From the NCBI GenBank assembly GCA_009193035.1, contig SWDT01000014.1, forward strand, positions 213,791 to 277,790: a DNA stretch of 64,000 bases. The letters run 5' to 3'. Positions 46,370-57,689 of this stretch are shown piece by piece; position 1 is the stretch's first letter, and each line of letters starts with the position of its first letter. The notes below the pieces were generated by a model. That model saw nothing but the letters and a program-made list of their open reading frames with translations. It was not told the DNA's origin and did not search any database. The DNA comes from Halicephalobus mephisto (taxonomy: Eukaryota; Nematoda; Chromadorea; Rhabditida; Panagrolaimidae). Position numbers and translations under genes: made by a program.

Positions 46370-46950
46370 ACGCTCCCATGTACTGAATACATTCTATTTA
46401 ATGTATCGATATATTAAATACAATGTATTCGATATATCAGTGCTGTTTTAATGCGCTGATATAGTATTTAATGCATTGATACATTGAATGTAATGTATCT
46501 GACACATTAGCGCTGTTTTAATGAATCCGTATAATACATCTAATACGCTGATATGATGCTTAATGCATTGATACATTGAATACAATATATCTGACATATC
46601 AGTGCTGTTTTAATGAATCCGTATAATAAATATATCGCGCTGATATGATACTTAATGCATTGATACATTGAATACAATATATCTGATATCCTAGAGTTGT
46701 TTTAATGAATCCGTATAATAAATATAATGCGTTGATATAGTACTTAATGTATCGACACGTTGAATACAATATATCTGATATGGCACTTAATGTATCAATA
46801 TATTAAATACAATTTATCTGGCACATCAGAACTATTCTAATATATCCATATATGATATACAACGCACCAATATTATACTTAATTCATCGATATTTTGAAT
46901 ACAATGTATTCAATACATCAGAACTGTTTTAATATATCCATACATGATAT
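46370..46950. repeat. Satellite-like array, about 105-110-bp unit
   Basis: GCATTGATACATTGAATACA, ATATATCTGAYAT and GTTTTAATGAATCCGTATAA repeat about five times with decreasing similarity toward 46,950. Confidence 0.85.
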
Positions 46951-46974
46951 CAAATGTGTCTATTTTTGTATGTA

Positions 46975-47520
46975 TGAAAACAGGGAATAGCCTAGACTCA
47001 TTTTAGAGTACTACAATTATTTCATAAGGCCTTGAGATAGGGGAATTAAAAAAGTTTTATAATCTTTTTGATACAGGTTGAAAATGCATCTTAGAATATT
47101 ATAGCTACTTCAGACGAGTTTAGGATAAGGAAATTAAGAGACCGTGATTTAACATAGATTCAGAACATACCATAGGATACTATAGTTACTCTGTAAGTGT
47201 TCATTATAAAAAACAGTTTTTTCACTTTTTTAATGTAGGTTCAAAACACATTTTAGGATACCAAAGGATTTCACAAAAGTTCGAGTTAGGAAAATTTTCT
47301 GTTTTTTAAATATAGATTCAATATGCACCTAAAAATACTAGAGTTACCCCACGGGGACTCGAAATAGAGAATTTAGAAGATTTGTCATTTTTCTAATAGA
47401 TTCAGAACCCACACCTTGGGTATGTAGTTACTCCCACATGGCCTCGGGAGAGGGTTAGAAGACTTTTCACTTTTCTTAATATAGATTTTAGATACCCTAG
47501 GGATCTACCACAAATCAACT
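46975..47520. repeat. Second tandem array, about 95-100-bp unit, diverged
   Basis: Five to six copies of a pattern with ATAGATTCAGAAYACACCTT, AGGATACTATAGTTACTC and a short G-rich word before TAGGAAAATTAAAAGA. It adjoins the 46.4-kb satellite directly but is a different sequence. Confidence 0.75.
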
Positions 47521-47529
47521 TTGAATTAT

Positions 47530-48130
47530 TTTTGTGATTACTTTTTAAATGTTAGGATTTCATTGGAAATAGGAAAATTAAAAAGAACAAAAATACAACT
47601 TTGGAAGTTAATTTTTTTAAATTTGTAATGTGGTATTAGGACATTGCTTTCCGCAATAAGTACAGTTTGTAATTTCCGAAATTTTAGAAAATTTTCATCG
47701 GAATTGATATTGGATTACTGTAGACGTTGGACTCTGTTACTAGTAAGGACATAGTTAAGTAATTAACCGACATCGAAGAAATCCAAATAAAAGATAAAAG
47801 ATATTTGATTTCGTAAATAAAATTTTAAAAATATTTTGTTTTATTTTTAAAAATAAAACACAACTAGGATCGAGATAGAGATCTTGGTTCCACTGCCTCT
47901 GGCAATTGTCGATTGACAAAAAGTATTTTATATGGTTTAAAGTAGAATTTTACAACTAATTTGAATAAATACTTAAAAAAAAATAAAATGGTGGGTGGAA
48001 ATTTAAAATTAACTAATATGGATTGGAAATCGGAATTTGCACAAAAAAATGCAACCTTTGGTCTAGCAGCAGATGGAAGTAGTAACTATTACGTGTGATT
48101 TTCGTAATATTTTCGATTTTATAAAAAAAG
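47530..48130. other. Intergenic, no gene seen
   Basis: Moderately A/T-rich, mostly non-repetitive. It contains GTCTAGCAGCAGATGG and ATTGTCGATTGAC stretches but no exon boundaries I can support. Confidence 0.3.
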
Positions 48131-48132
48131 TA

Positions 48133-48304
48133 CAGTGAAACCTCGCTAAAAACAACCCGAAGGGACGGCAGAAATGTTGTTTTTACAGAGGAATTGCCTT
48201 TATCGAGGGGTTTACTAGGGGAAAATCCACAGTAGGGGTCGGAACCGAGTTGTCTTTAAAGAGGATTTGCTCTTATCGAGGGTGTTTATATCGAGGTTTC
48301 ACTG
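48133..48304. mobile_element. Pogo/Tigger-like MITE, 172 bp, TA target duplication
   Basis: The ends are CAGTGAAACCTCG and CGAGGTTTCACTG, a perfect 13-bp terminal inverted repeat flanked by TA on both sides (48,131-48,132 and 48,305-48,306). Internal GTTGTTTTTACAGAGGAATT and GAGTTGTCTTTAAAGAGGAT form subterminal inverted copies. Such CAGTgaaacctcg ends are typical of pogo/Tigger-class non-autonomous elements. No transposase frame. Confidence 0.85.
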
Positions 48305-49029
48305 TATTTTTGATGATTTTTATGAAGTTAGTATTCGTGACGAACACTGTAATGCATTTGTTTCGAAAACTCGTCACGTTTGACAAATGTTAAGTTGGAC
48401 ATTATTTAAAAATTATTGGATCTTCCATAAAAAAATTTCATATAAAAGTTATGAAGTTCATTATGACGATATTGTACATAAAGATTACAAAACTTTTTGT
48501 AACTAAATTGTCACATAAAAGTTACAAAACTTTCCGTGACAAAAATCTCAAAAAAAATTACTAGGTCTTCTGTGACGACAAAATCGTTTTTTTTTCGTTC
48601 TGCGTCACGTGGGAATCGAAATTTTTCGTGGAGTAATTTTTTATAAACTTTTTGACCATCAAAATGTATGACATTTTTTCAGATACCAGTCTGTACAGTG
48701 CCCGAGGGTATTCAAAAAATTCCTACTGTAAATTTTAAAAATATAAAAAAATATAATTTTTTTTATTAAAAAATACAATTTTTTTTATTAAAAAAGTTAT
48801 TTTTCGACGAAAATTTTAAAATTTTCTAATCGATCTAAAATCAAAATTAAATTGATCATTTTTGTTTAAAAAACTAATTTTCATAATTCTTTTTTCGATC
48901 ACGGGAAACTTTTCGAAAATTCCGAAAACAATGATTTAACTGGTTTTATTTCCTAATCTGCGGACCATATGACAAAAATTATAAATAAAAAATTCCGTAC
49001 TAATGTCATGTTCACCAGACTCTAATTAC

Positions 49030-49400
49030 TTAATCAAATACAGTAACTTTTGAAACGGAAACTGTCCTATAAAAATGTCCTAAAACGAAAACTGTCCTTT
49101 AAAAATGTCCTAAAGCGAAAACCTGAACATCAGGGAAAATGAGATACTGTAGGACATGAATGAGACCTTCAGTTGTACTTTTTAGGAGGAAAATATAAAT
49201 TGTGTTTTTATTTTTCTAATAAAAAATGCTATAGTAATTCCATTTTTCATCTTAACAGCTGGTTTTTAGTCAATGTAATCTTATTTATTATTAGATTACT
49301 GTTGAAACGGAAACTGCCCTATAAAAAAGTCCTAAAACGAAAACTTGAACATCAGGGAAAATAAGATACTGTAGAACATGAATGAAGTTTTTAGGAAAAA
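49030..49400. repeat. Direct duplication around GAAAACTGTCCTATAAAAA
   Basis: GAAACGGAAACTGYCCTATA AAAAWGTCCTAAAACGAAAAC (written here in two parts) and CATCAGGGAAAATRAGATAC occur near 49,055/49,300 and 49,130/49,345. Spacing is about 240 bp. Confidence 0.7.
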
Positions 49401-50510
49401 TACAAATTAAATTTTTATTATTTTAGTAAAAATTTTTTTTTTCTATGTTAATAGGAAAATAATAAAAACAAAAAATATTCAATAAAAAAATCGGATTTTA
49501 AACATTTGAATCTTAATTCAATTTTTTTAATTAATTCAAAAAAAATTTAAAAAATGTGACAGTTGATTTATTTTCAAAAAAATTTTTGAATGAAAAAAAT
49601 TAACTTCTATTTAAAATTTTTTATTTTGTAATTCAAAAATATTGTTGACTACAGTTTTCAAAAATATTCAATAAAAAAATTAGTTTTTACAACATTCAAG
49701 TAAAAATTATTTGAAATTTTTAAAAATTAAAAAATCAAAGAGGAAATTATCAAAAAAAATACAATTATTGAACTTTCCGTTAAGGATTACAAATTTTTAA
49801 ATTATTTTTAATTTTTCTAAAATATTATTTTTTTTATTTTTAATTATTTTTAAAAATTGTTTTTTTAATTTTTAATTTTTTCTAAAATATTATTTTTTTT
49901 ATTTTTTTAAAATTATTTTTTTAATTTTTAAAAATTATTTTTTTTATTCTTAAAAATTGTTTTTTTTTCGAAATCGTACTGTATTTATTTTAAAAAAGTT
50001 AAAAATATTTTATAAAATTCGATCCTAAAAAAATTATTTTTAGTTTAATGTATAGCTGTAATTTAATTTTTTTAAATCAAATAAAAAATACCATTTCTAA
50101 AATTTGTCTTAAGGTCAAAAAGTTTTTAAATTATTTTTAATTTTTCTAAAATATTATTTAATTTATTTTTGATTACTTCTAAAAATTGTTTTTTTCGAAA
50201 TATTACTGTATTTATTTAAATAAATTTTTAAATTTTTAAATATTTCATAAAATTTTAAATTTTAAAATATATAAATAAATTTTTTAATTTAAAAAATACT
50301 TTATAAATTTTTAAATTTAAAAATATTTTATAAAATTCGATCCTAAAAAGAATTATTTTTAGTTTATTATTTGACTACAATATGGTCATTAATTTTTTAA
50401 AAATTAAATAAAAAATACCATTTTTGAAAATTATTTCGAAATTTAAAAAATTTTTAAAATTATTTATTTTTATTTTAGAGAGTTAATTTAACGCAAAAAT
50501 CAGACAATAT
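49400..50510. other. Low-complexity A/T block
   Basis: Homopolymer-rich TTTTTAATTTTTCTAAAATATT repeats with two to three copies of a TTTTATAAAATTCGATCCTAAAA unit (about 50,010 and 50,325). No gene. Confidence 0.65.
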
Positions 50511-50634
50511 TAACTTATTTAAAATTGGAAATTTATGAAAGCAGATAAACGGTCCCAAAGCGAATGATGCTTGATTCTTTGTCTGGCTACAGAGCTGGTC
50601 ATTGGTCTTTTAGAAAACCAAGTCAGAGTTATTT

Positions 50635-50835
50635 TTAAAAATCGCTTCAGGACCAGAAATTTTGAGAATCGCTTCAGGACCAGGAATTTTGAGAATCGCT
50701 TCAGGACCAGAAGTTTTAAAAATCTCTTCAGGACCAAAAACTTTTTAAATCGCTTCAGGACCAGAAGTTTTAAAAATCTCTTCAGGACCAGAAGTTTTAA
50801 AAATCGCTTCAGGATCAGAAACTTTAAAAATCAAT
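50635..50835. repeat. 33-bp minisatellite (CGCTTCAGGACCAGAA core)
   Basis: Six to seven units of TCGCTTCAGGACCAGAAWTT plus TKAAAAA. Frames on both strands (50519-50737 minus, 50571-50876 plus; RFRTRNFEN repeats) are translations of it. Confidence 0.9.
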
Positions 50836-51069
50836 TTTTAAAACATTTGGTTTTTGAATTCATTTATTTTCGATGATTTTTTAAAATTATTTTAAAATTA
50901 AAATCACTCATATTTTTCTATGTAAAATTTAAAATTTACAAAACTAACGTGGTGGTCCAAATGTGAAAAATGTTTGATTAATTATGTAATTACAAAATTC
51001 ATTAATTTTTTCTAAAATCAATGTTGAAATTTATAAAACTATCGACATCGAAATCAAATTGAATTTTCA

Positions 51070-51600
51070 AAAAATTTGATAAACAGATTTCCCAGAAAGT
51101 TGCGAGCAAACTGCGAATTTTTCGTTTTGAAATCTTCATAAATATCAACTTATCTGCCAGAAAGTTGCAAACAAGCTGCGGATTTTATTTCGACTTTGAC
51201 TTTGATGTTCACCTATCTGCCTGAACGTTGCAAGCAAGCTGCGGATTCTCTGTTTCGAAATCTTTATAATTTTAAATATAAAAATACCAACCTAGCTGCC
51301 TGAACCTTTCGAGCAAACTGCGGATTTTCTGTTTCGAAATCTTCATAAATACCAACCTAGCTGCCAGAATATTGCAAGCAAGCTGCGGATTCTCTGTTTC
51401 GAAATCTTTGTAATTTTAAATATAAAAATACCGACCTATCTGCCAGAATATTGCGAGCAAACTGCGGATTTTATTTCGACTTTGACATCGATTTCCCTAC
51501 CTAAACCTTGCAAGCAAGCTGCAGATTTTTTGTTTCGAAATCTTCATAAATATCGGTCTATCTGCCAGAAAGTTGCAAGCAAACTGCGGATTTTAATTTC
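51070..51600. repeat. Tandem repeat with TTGCAAGCAAGCTGCGGATT core
   Basis: About eight units of 60-85 bp: CTATCTGCCAGAAAGTTGCA, AGCAARCTGCGGATTTT, then TTTCGAAATCTTYATAA or TTTCGACTTTGAC. It occurs inverted at 37.2-37.4 kb. Confidence 0.85.
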
Positions 51601-51619
51601 GATATTTAATTTTTTATAA

Positions 51620-52620
51620 ATTCCAACAGAAAAAATTACTGAAAAAATATAATTTTTAAAAATTGTTTTAAAAAATTAAAATCATTTTAAAATTTTTTAT
51701 TTAAAAAATTTAATTAAAAAACAAAAATTTCAAAATTCCGAAGGGAAATTACCCAACTTGTTTTTAAAAAAAAATCATAAACAACATTGAAATTATTTTT
51801 CAAAAATTAAAAAAAATGAAAAGCACTACAGTATGCCGTAAAATTCAGCACTAAAGTGCAGGATAAGCTTAATCCCAGGTGGATGTTCTCTAACATTGGT
51901 GTTTTAAAAGAACATTGAATTTTGAATTTGTTAAGGGAATTCGAAATTTATTTTTACGAAAAAAGGCAAATGAGCAGACCGTAGTTGTAAAAAACGAATT
52001 TTTTGTTTCATCTCTGACCAGAAAAATAATGTTTCAAACAAAAATCAGGAATTTCAATCTTAAAATTATGTTTTCATAAAATCAAAAATTTTATAAAATT
52101 ATTTTTAAAAAAACTCAAATTTTTAAGAATTTCAAAATTATACTTTTATAAAAAAATTAAAATCAAAAATTTTATAAAATTATTTTTAAAAATTCTCAAA
52201 TTTCTAAGAATTTCAAAATCTTACTTTTATAAAAAAATTAAAATCAAAAATTTTATAAAATTATTTTTTAAAAAATTCTCAAATTTTTAAAAATTTCAAA
52301 ATCATACTTTTATAAAAAAATTAAAATCAAAAATTTTAAATTTCCAAGAACTTTAAAATTATAAAATTTTATATATAAATTTCAAAATCATACTTTTATA
52401 AAAATTAAAATCAAAAATTTTATAAAATCGTCTCAACACAAAAATTCTAGAATTTTCTGATTTTCGATATTTATTTAAAATTTTTATTCGATTTCTGAAA
52501 TATTCAAAAAAATTTTAAATGACTTCGAAAACTTATAAAATTATAATTTAAAAAATTAAATTCCTTTTTAAAAAATTGAGATTTATAATTTTTTATGGAT
52601 GTTTAAAAATTGGAAAATTT
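51620..52620. other. A/T-rich intergenic with 80-bp tandem units
   Basis: From 52,040 to 52,430 a unit of AAAATCAAAAATTTTATAAA, ATTATTTTTAAAAA and TTTCAAAATCATACTTTTAT repeats four to five times. The rest is low complexity or unassigned. Confidence 0.65.
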
Positions 52621-52639
52621 TTAATTTCCATTTTCCCAG

Positions 52640-52718
52640 AACCGAAGTCGTCGACGTTGAGTACTTTGACGAATACTGTCCCCACGGTCAAAAGTACAAT
52701 CTCGAAGGGGATTTCTGA
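52640..52718 (+). other. Probable terminal exon of an unplaced gene
   Basis: A good acceptor TTTCCATTTTCCCAG ends at 52,639. After one base the frame reads TEVVDVEYFDEYCPHGQKYN then LEGDF and TGA (52,716-52,718). Codons are strongly C-ending (GTC GTC GAC TAC GAC TAC CCC CAC), like the confirmed genes, so coding is likely. A second frame is also open (Ser/Thr-rich, to a TGA at about 52,732). No upstream exon was found, so the gene is partial. A hairpin-repeat cluster begins about 100 bp downstream, as next to the other genes. Confidence 0.4.
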
Positions 52719-52815
52719 AGTCATTGCTTCATGACTGGGAGATGTGATCTGGGCTTCTGGGAGTTCCTGATTCTATCTTTTTCGAGACATATCATCAACT
52801 ACGACAAAAAAGCCC

Positions 52816-53310
52816 TAACAAAAACCGAGGATAGTGTCTATTTTCAGTCACTATCCAATTTTTATTGAAGCTGATTTTGGATAGTGACTAAAAAGAATAT
52901 AAATTACTGGAGGAAAACAATAGTGACTGGAAATGTTTGATTTGAGTTGAAGCCAGTCACTATCCATCTCTTCACTGCAACTGATTTTCTGCAGTTACAG
53001 TAACGATCTAGAATAGTGTCCACAAATCAGTCACTATCCACTACGTAAAATAATAGTGACTACAGAATCTTGATTTGAACCGAAAGTGGACACTATCCAA
53101 TTTTTATTCAGATTGTTTTTGGATAGTGATTTTTACAATTTTAACGAAAACCGAGGATAGTGTCTATTTTTAGTCACTATTCAATTTTTATTCAAACTGA
53201 TTTTGGATAGTGATTAACTGATCCGATGAGCTCAAAAAATAGTGTCCAGAAATCAGTCACTATCCAATCCTAATGTAACTGATTTCGGATAGTGACTATT
53301 TTAACGAAAT
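52816..53310. repeat. AGTCACTATCC hairpin cluster; contains left arm of a 283-bp inverted duplication
   Basis: About ten hairpin units. Bases 52,816-53,098 are, in reverse complement, almost identical to 59,338-59,620: I count about six substitutions and no gaps. The remainder to 53,310 holds further diverged units of the same family. Confidence 0.9.
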
Positions 53311-55480
53311 AACCACAGTAGTTTAATATTGCGAAAACAAAAGCTTGCTTCAGATCCTTTGATTTTTTAACTTGTTGTTTCCAATTACTGTAGTTTACCA
53401 AGAATTACGTATGTACTCTAATTCGATTCTACGAAAACAAATTTCCACTTGTAGTCATTCCAATTAAGCCAGTTGTGTTTCTTCCACAAAAAACAAAGAA
53501 AATAATTTTTTTGGTCACATATGCTAAGTTATCTTTACAAAAAAAAAGTAATTTTTAGTTTTTAAAAATTGCAAAATGAAAAAAATCACATTTTTATGAA
53601 TATTTGAATTTTGCGACGAAAATTAAAAAATAATGATGATTTTAATTTTTTACTGAACTAAAAGTTGCTTTTTTGTATGTAGTAATTTTTGATCGTATGA
53701 TTTTAATTTCAAAAAATTTTGTTATTTTCGAAAAACAAATTTGTGGAGAATTCTGTGGTTATCCTAGGTAATCTTTCAAAAGTACTGAGTTTCGTCCAGA
53801 ACGATTTCGTCATAGTTATTTTTACAAAAAAAAATTTAATTTTTTAAAAATCGCAAAATGAAAAAAAATTAATTTTTTAAAAATTGCAAAATGAAAAAAT
53901 TTAATTTTTTAAAAATCGCAAAATGAAAAAAATCAAATTTTTATGAATATTTAAATTTTGCGACGAAAATTTAAAAATAATGACGATTTTAATTTTTTAC
54001 TGAATTAAAAGTTGATTTTTTATCTCCGACTTCGCAAATTGCAGATTTTCATTCAGAAGTTTTTTAAAAAATAAAAAATTCAATGTTTTAAAGATTTTAA
54101 AAATTTTAGGTAATTTGAAAAAAAGTGATATCTTCGAATTCCCTCAGGCGATTAGTAATTTGAGAAAAATATAGTACGTAACTAAATTCGTAACATGAGA
54201 TAAATTAAGAAACGTCGTCGTTACGTAGTGGTCTCGACGCGAATTTTCAGAATTTCAAATTTCGGATTTTTGGTCGAAGTTCTCATTCGATTTTGGAAGA
54301 CTTCAGAAGCTCCTAAAAATTCTTTAAAAGTTCTGATTATTTTACTGAATTTTAAAATTTTCAAAGATTTAATTGCAAAAATAAAAAAATTATAGTTTTT
54401 TGAAAAAGAATTTCGAAATTTTCAAAATTTAAAATGCAATTTTTGTTAAATTTTAAGGACCTCCAGAAGCTTTTATGAAATTTCTGAAGATTTTCGAACA
54501 TTTGATTGGATTTTAGATTTTCAAATTTCTGAAGATTTAATTATTAAAAAACCAATAAAAATTTTATTTTAAAATTATTTAAAAATTTTTGTTTTAAAAT
54601 TATTTTTAAAATTTTCGTTTTAAAATTATTTAAAAATTTCTTTTTAAAATTATTTAAAATTTTTTTTAAAAATTATTTAAAATTTTTGTTTTAAAATTAT
54701 TTAAAAATTTTTTTTAAAATTATTTAAAATTTTCGTTTTAAAATTATTTTTAAAATCATTTAAAAAATTCGGTGCTGTTTGGTCTCTCATTTCTTCATCA
54801 AAAACATGTTTTCCCACATTACAGCGTGTATTTTTATTTAATTTTAAAAATTTTAATACAATAAAAAATATATAATAACAAAGGAAAAAAAATAAATAAT
54901 AATCAAACAATGTTGAAATTCAACTGGGGATTTTCAAAACCAAAATTTTTGTTTAAAAAAATTATTTTACTTTTTTAATTATAAAAATAATTCAAATTTA
55001 ATTTCGAAAATAATAATATTATAAAAACGGAAATTTTTTTCCGGAAAAATTTAAAAATAGTTTAAAGTGAAATTTTCCAGTTAAGACCAAAATTGAAGAA
55101 TTTCGTTTTTGTGGTTCTAAATAACTTTAAAATTATTTAATAAGTTTTATAATTTTACTATTAAGAAATTAGAAATATATTCGATAAAAATATTTAAAAA
55201 TTTGTCTCGAAGCGAAAGTTTAAAACTTTTCAGTTAAAACCAAAAATTTAAAAAATCTATATTTCTGTGATTGTAGAACATTTTAAAATTATTTAATAAA
55301 TTTTATAATTTTACTATTAAGAAATTGGAAATATCTTCATAAAAGTCCAGAAAATTTATCTCGACACGAATTTTAGAACTTTCCGCTCGAGACCGATAGT
55401 TGTGAAGTTTTATGATTACGTGATTAGAGAAGTTTTCAAAAGTATCCATTAGATTTCGGAAATTATAAATGTGGAAATTT
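53310..55480. other. A/T-rich intergenic, several small tandem arrays
   Basis: AAAAATCGCAAAATGAAAAAAATYA units at 53,560-53,940, TTTTAAAATTATTTAAAAATT units at 54,560-54,760, and three diverged units with CGAAAAATTTAAAA and ACTATTAAGAAATT at 55,060-55,330. The minus-strand frames at 54701-54910 and 55303-55488 are not supported as genes. Confidence 0.6.
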
Positions 55481-55509
55481 GCCAACAACGAGATTATTCA
55501 TGTTCGAAA

Positions 55510-55688
55510 ATGTCTGATTTTTTCGATTTTTGTACTTCTGGCCGATCACGTGAAATCCTGTAAGTTGTATTAAAAACAGTTTTTTGTATTTAAAACCCAG
55601 GATTAGAATAATGGATTTTTATGGAGAATTGACGAAAGTACACTTGGGCGGAAGAGAATCAGGATTTGAATCGAATTTTCTCGTCTAG
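55510..55688 (+). CDS. Candidate small two-exon gene
   Basis: ATG at 55,510 opens exon 1 (55,510-55,559), ending in donor CCT/GTAAGT. A 41-bp intron, a common nematode size, ends AAAACCCAG at 55,600. Exon 2 (55,601-55,688) continues in phase to TAG. The 45-residue product begins MSDFFDFCTSGRSREILIRI and continues MDFYGELTKVHLGG. The splice signals are good, but the product is short and unrecognised; it may be the 5' end of a longer gene or a remnant. Confidence 0.35.
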
Positions 55689-55814
55689 TTTCCGGGGTTT
55701 TACTTGTTCGAATTAGTTCATGATTATTTTGTAAATGTAAAAGAGGGTTCTAAAGAGCAGCAGAACAAGGAACATGACTAATCCGAAGTAGAATCAAGTT
55801 AAAATGCTCTGGAA

Positions 55815-56460
55815 TTATCTAGATTTCCTTATTGAATTCTGATATATCTTTTGGAAGCTGATAAATATAGAACAAGATCTTAGAAAACAATATACTAACG
55901 AATCAGATCACTTAATTTAGAACAGTATCAAACTATTTCTCTGTTATTTAGATTTCCTGATTGAATTCTGATATATCTTTTAAAAATTGATAAATATAAA
56001 ACAAGATCTTAGAAAACAATATACTACCGAATCAGATCAATTAATTTAAAACAGTATCAAACTATTTCTCTGTTATTTAGATTTCCTGATTGAATTCTGA
56101 TATATCTTTTAAAAATTGATAAATATAGAACAAGATCTTAGAAAACAATATACTAACGAATCAGATCACTTAATTTAGAACAGTATCAAACTATTTCTCT
56201 GTTATCTAGATTTCCTGATTGAATTCTGATATATCTTTTGGAAGTTGATAAATATAGAACAAGATCTTAGAAAACAATATACTACTGAATCAGATCAATT
56301 AATTTAAAACAGTATCAAACTATTTCTCTGTTATCTAGATTTCCTGATTGAATTCTGATGTATCTTTTCAAAACTGATAAATATAGAACAAGATCTTAGA
56401 AAACAATATACTACCGAATCAGATCACCTAGTCTAAAATAATATCAGCTTAGATTATTCT
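55815..56460. repeat. 129-bp tandem array, five copies
   Basis: TTGAATTCTGATATATCTTT starts at 55,832, 55,961, 56,090, 56,219 and 56,348: exactly 129 bp each time. Units share GATAAATATARAACAAGATC, AACAATATACTAMYGAATCAG and CAGTATCAAACTATTTCTCT. Similarity is high and indels are absent except in the outer copies. Confidence 0.95.
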
Positions 56461-56710
56461 GTGATTATCTAAGTTTTCCCATTGAATTGCGATATATTTC
56501 ACACAGATCGATGGATATAGAAAAGGATCTTAAGAAATAACACAGTACTGTATTTAGGTATGTATTCTAACATAGTGAAATCAAGTTATTTTCTGATTTT
56601 TTATCCTGATTTTTTTGATTTTGATAGATCTTCCGAAAATTACCAAAATAATCATAATTCAAATTTCCATTGGATTTTTCTGGATTCATTAACTATCAAC
56701 GGTTTTTGAA

Positions 56711-56920
56711 GTGTCAACAATCGGGAACCGGACAACATTGATGACCACTTTAAAGGACACCCTTGATTTCAGGAGTGTTGAGTCATTCGTCGACAAAGCT
56801 GATTATTCCAAGCAAAACAGGAAAGAACAAGCTCTTCAATTGATCCAAAGAACAAATTTTTCACTTTTTTCCTTTTTTGAATTTCTCAGAAATAAAAAAT
56901 TATTTTCCAAAATTCGATGA
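56711..56920 (+). other. Open frame with coding-like composition, unassigned
   Basis: The frame includes SVESFVDKADYSKQNRKEQA followed by LQLIQRTNF and runs to TGA at 56,920; its first codon is GTG. A possible acceptor (CCTTGATTTCAG) lies inside it at about 56,772, and no donor is seen. Codon use (GTC GAC AAA GCT) looks plausible for coding. No domain recognised. Confidence 0.2.
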
Positions 56921-56994
56921 AATTCAAACTTTATGTTAAAAATTGGATTATCATAATCCGATAAAAGTAATTCAAAAAACACCTGATCAGAAAA

Positions 56995-57115
56995 ATATTA
57001 AAAAAATTAAAAATATTAAAAATATTAAAAATATTAAAAATATTAAAAATATTAAAAATATTAAAAATATTTAAAAAATTAAAAATATTGAAAATATTAA
57101 AAATATTAAAATAAA
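56995..57115. repeat. AAAAATATTA microsatellite
   Basis: About ten 10-bp units of AAAATATTAA. Confidence 0.9.
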
Positions 57116-57349
57116 AAAAATTTAAAGTAGATTATCGGAAATTCGCTCGACAAATAAGCGCGTTCGCTTCAGTTTCGTCGAAACCCGATCCATAAAGTTC
57201 TGCATTTATCCGATTTTCTCATTCTAGAAAGCCATCAAAAATAAATTTAAAAAATCCTGAATTTCAATTAAATTAAAAAACATCTTAGACAATGTCGATT
57301 GTAAAAATCAAATTATTTAAAAAAAATATTTTAAAAATAAAAAAATTAA

Positions 57350-57680
57350 GATTTAAAAAATTTCTACAGTAATCTGATTTTTTTAAATTAAATTTTTATT
57401 TTATTTTAAAAAAATTTCTACAGTAATCTGATTTTTTTAAATTAAATTTTTTTTATTTTAAAAAAATTTACAGTAATTTATTTTTTTTAATTTTTATTTT
57501 TTGATTAAAAAAATTAAATTTTTATCTTTTTTATTAAAAAATTTACAGTAATTTATTTTTTTTATTAAAAAATTTTTACAGTAATCTATTTTTTTAATTA
57601 AATTTTTTTTTTACTTTAAAAAAATTTACAGTAATTTATTTTTTTAATTTTTATTTTTTGATTAAAAAAATTAAATTTTT
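57350..57680. repeat. A/T-rich tandem units with TTTACAGTAATYTATTTTTTT
   Basis: Six units with ATTTYTACAGTAATCTGATT or TTTACAGTAATTTATTTTTT between A/T homopolymers. Confidence 0.75.
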
Positions 57681-57689
57681 TTCCAAGAT

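Noticed and set aside
50519..50876. Overlapping frames with RFRTRNFEN and RFSKFLVLK repeats
   Set aside because: Direct translation of the 33-bp CTTCAGGACC minisatellite on either strand.
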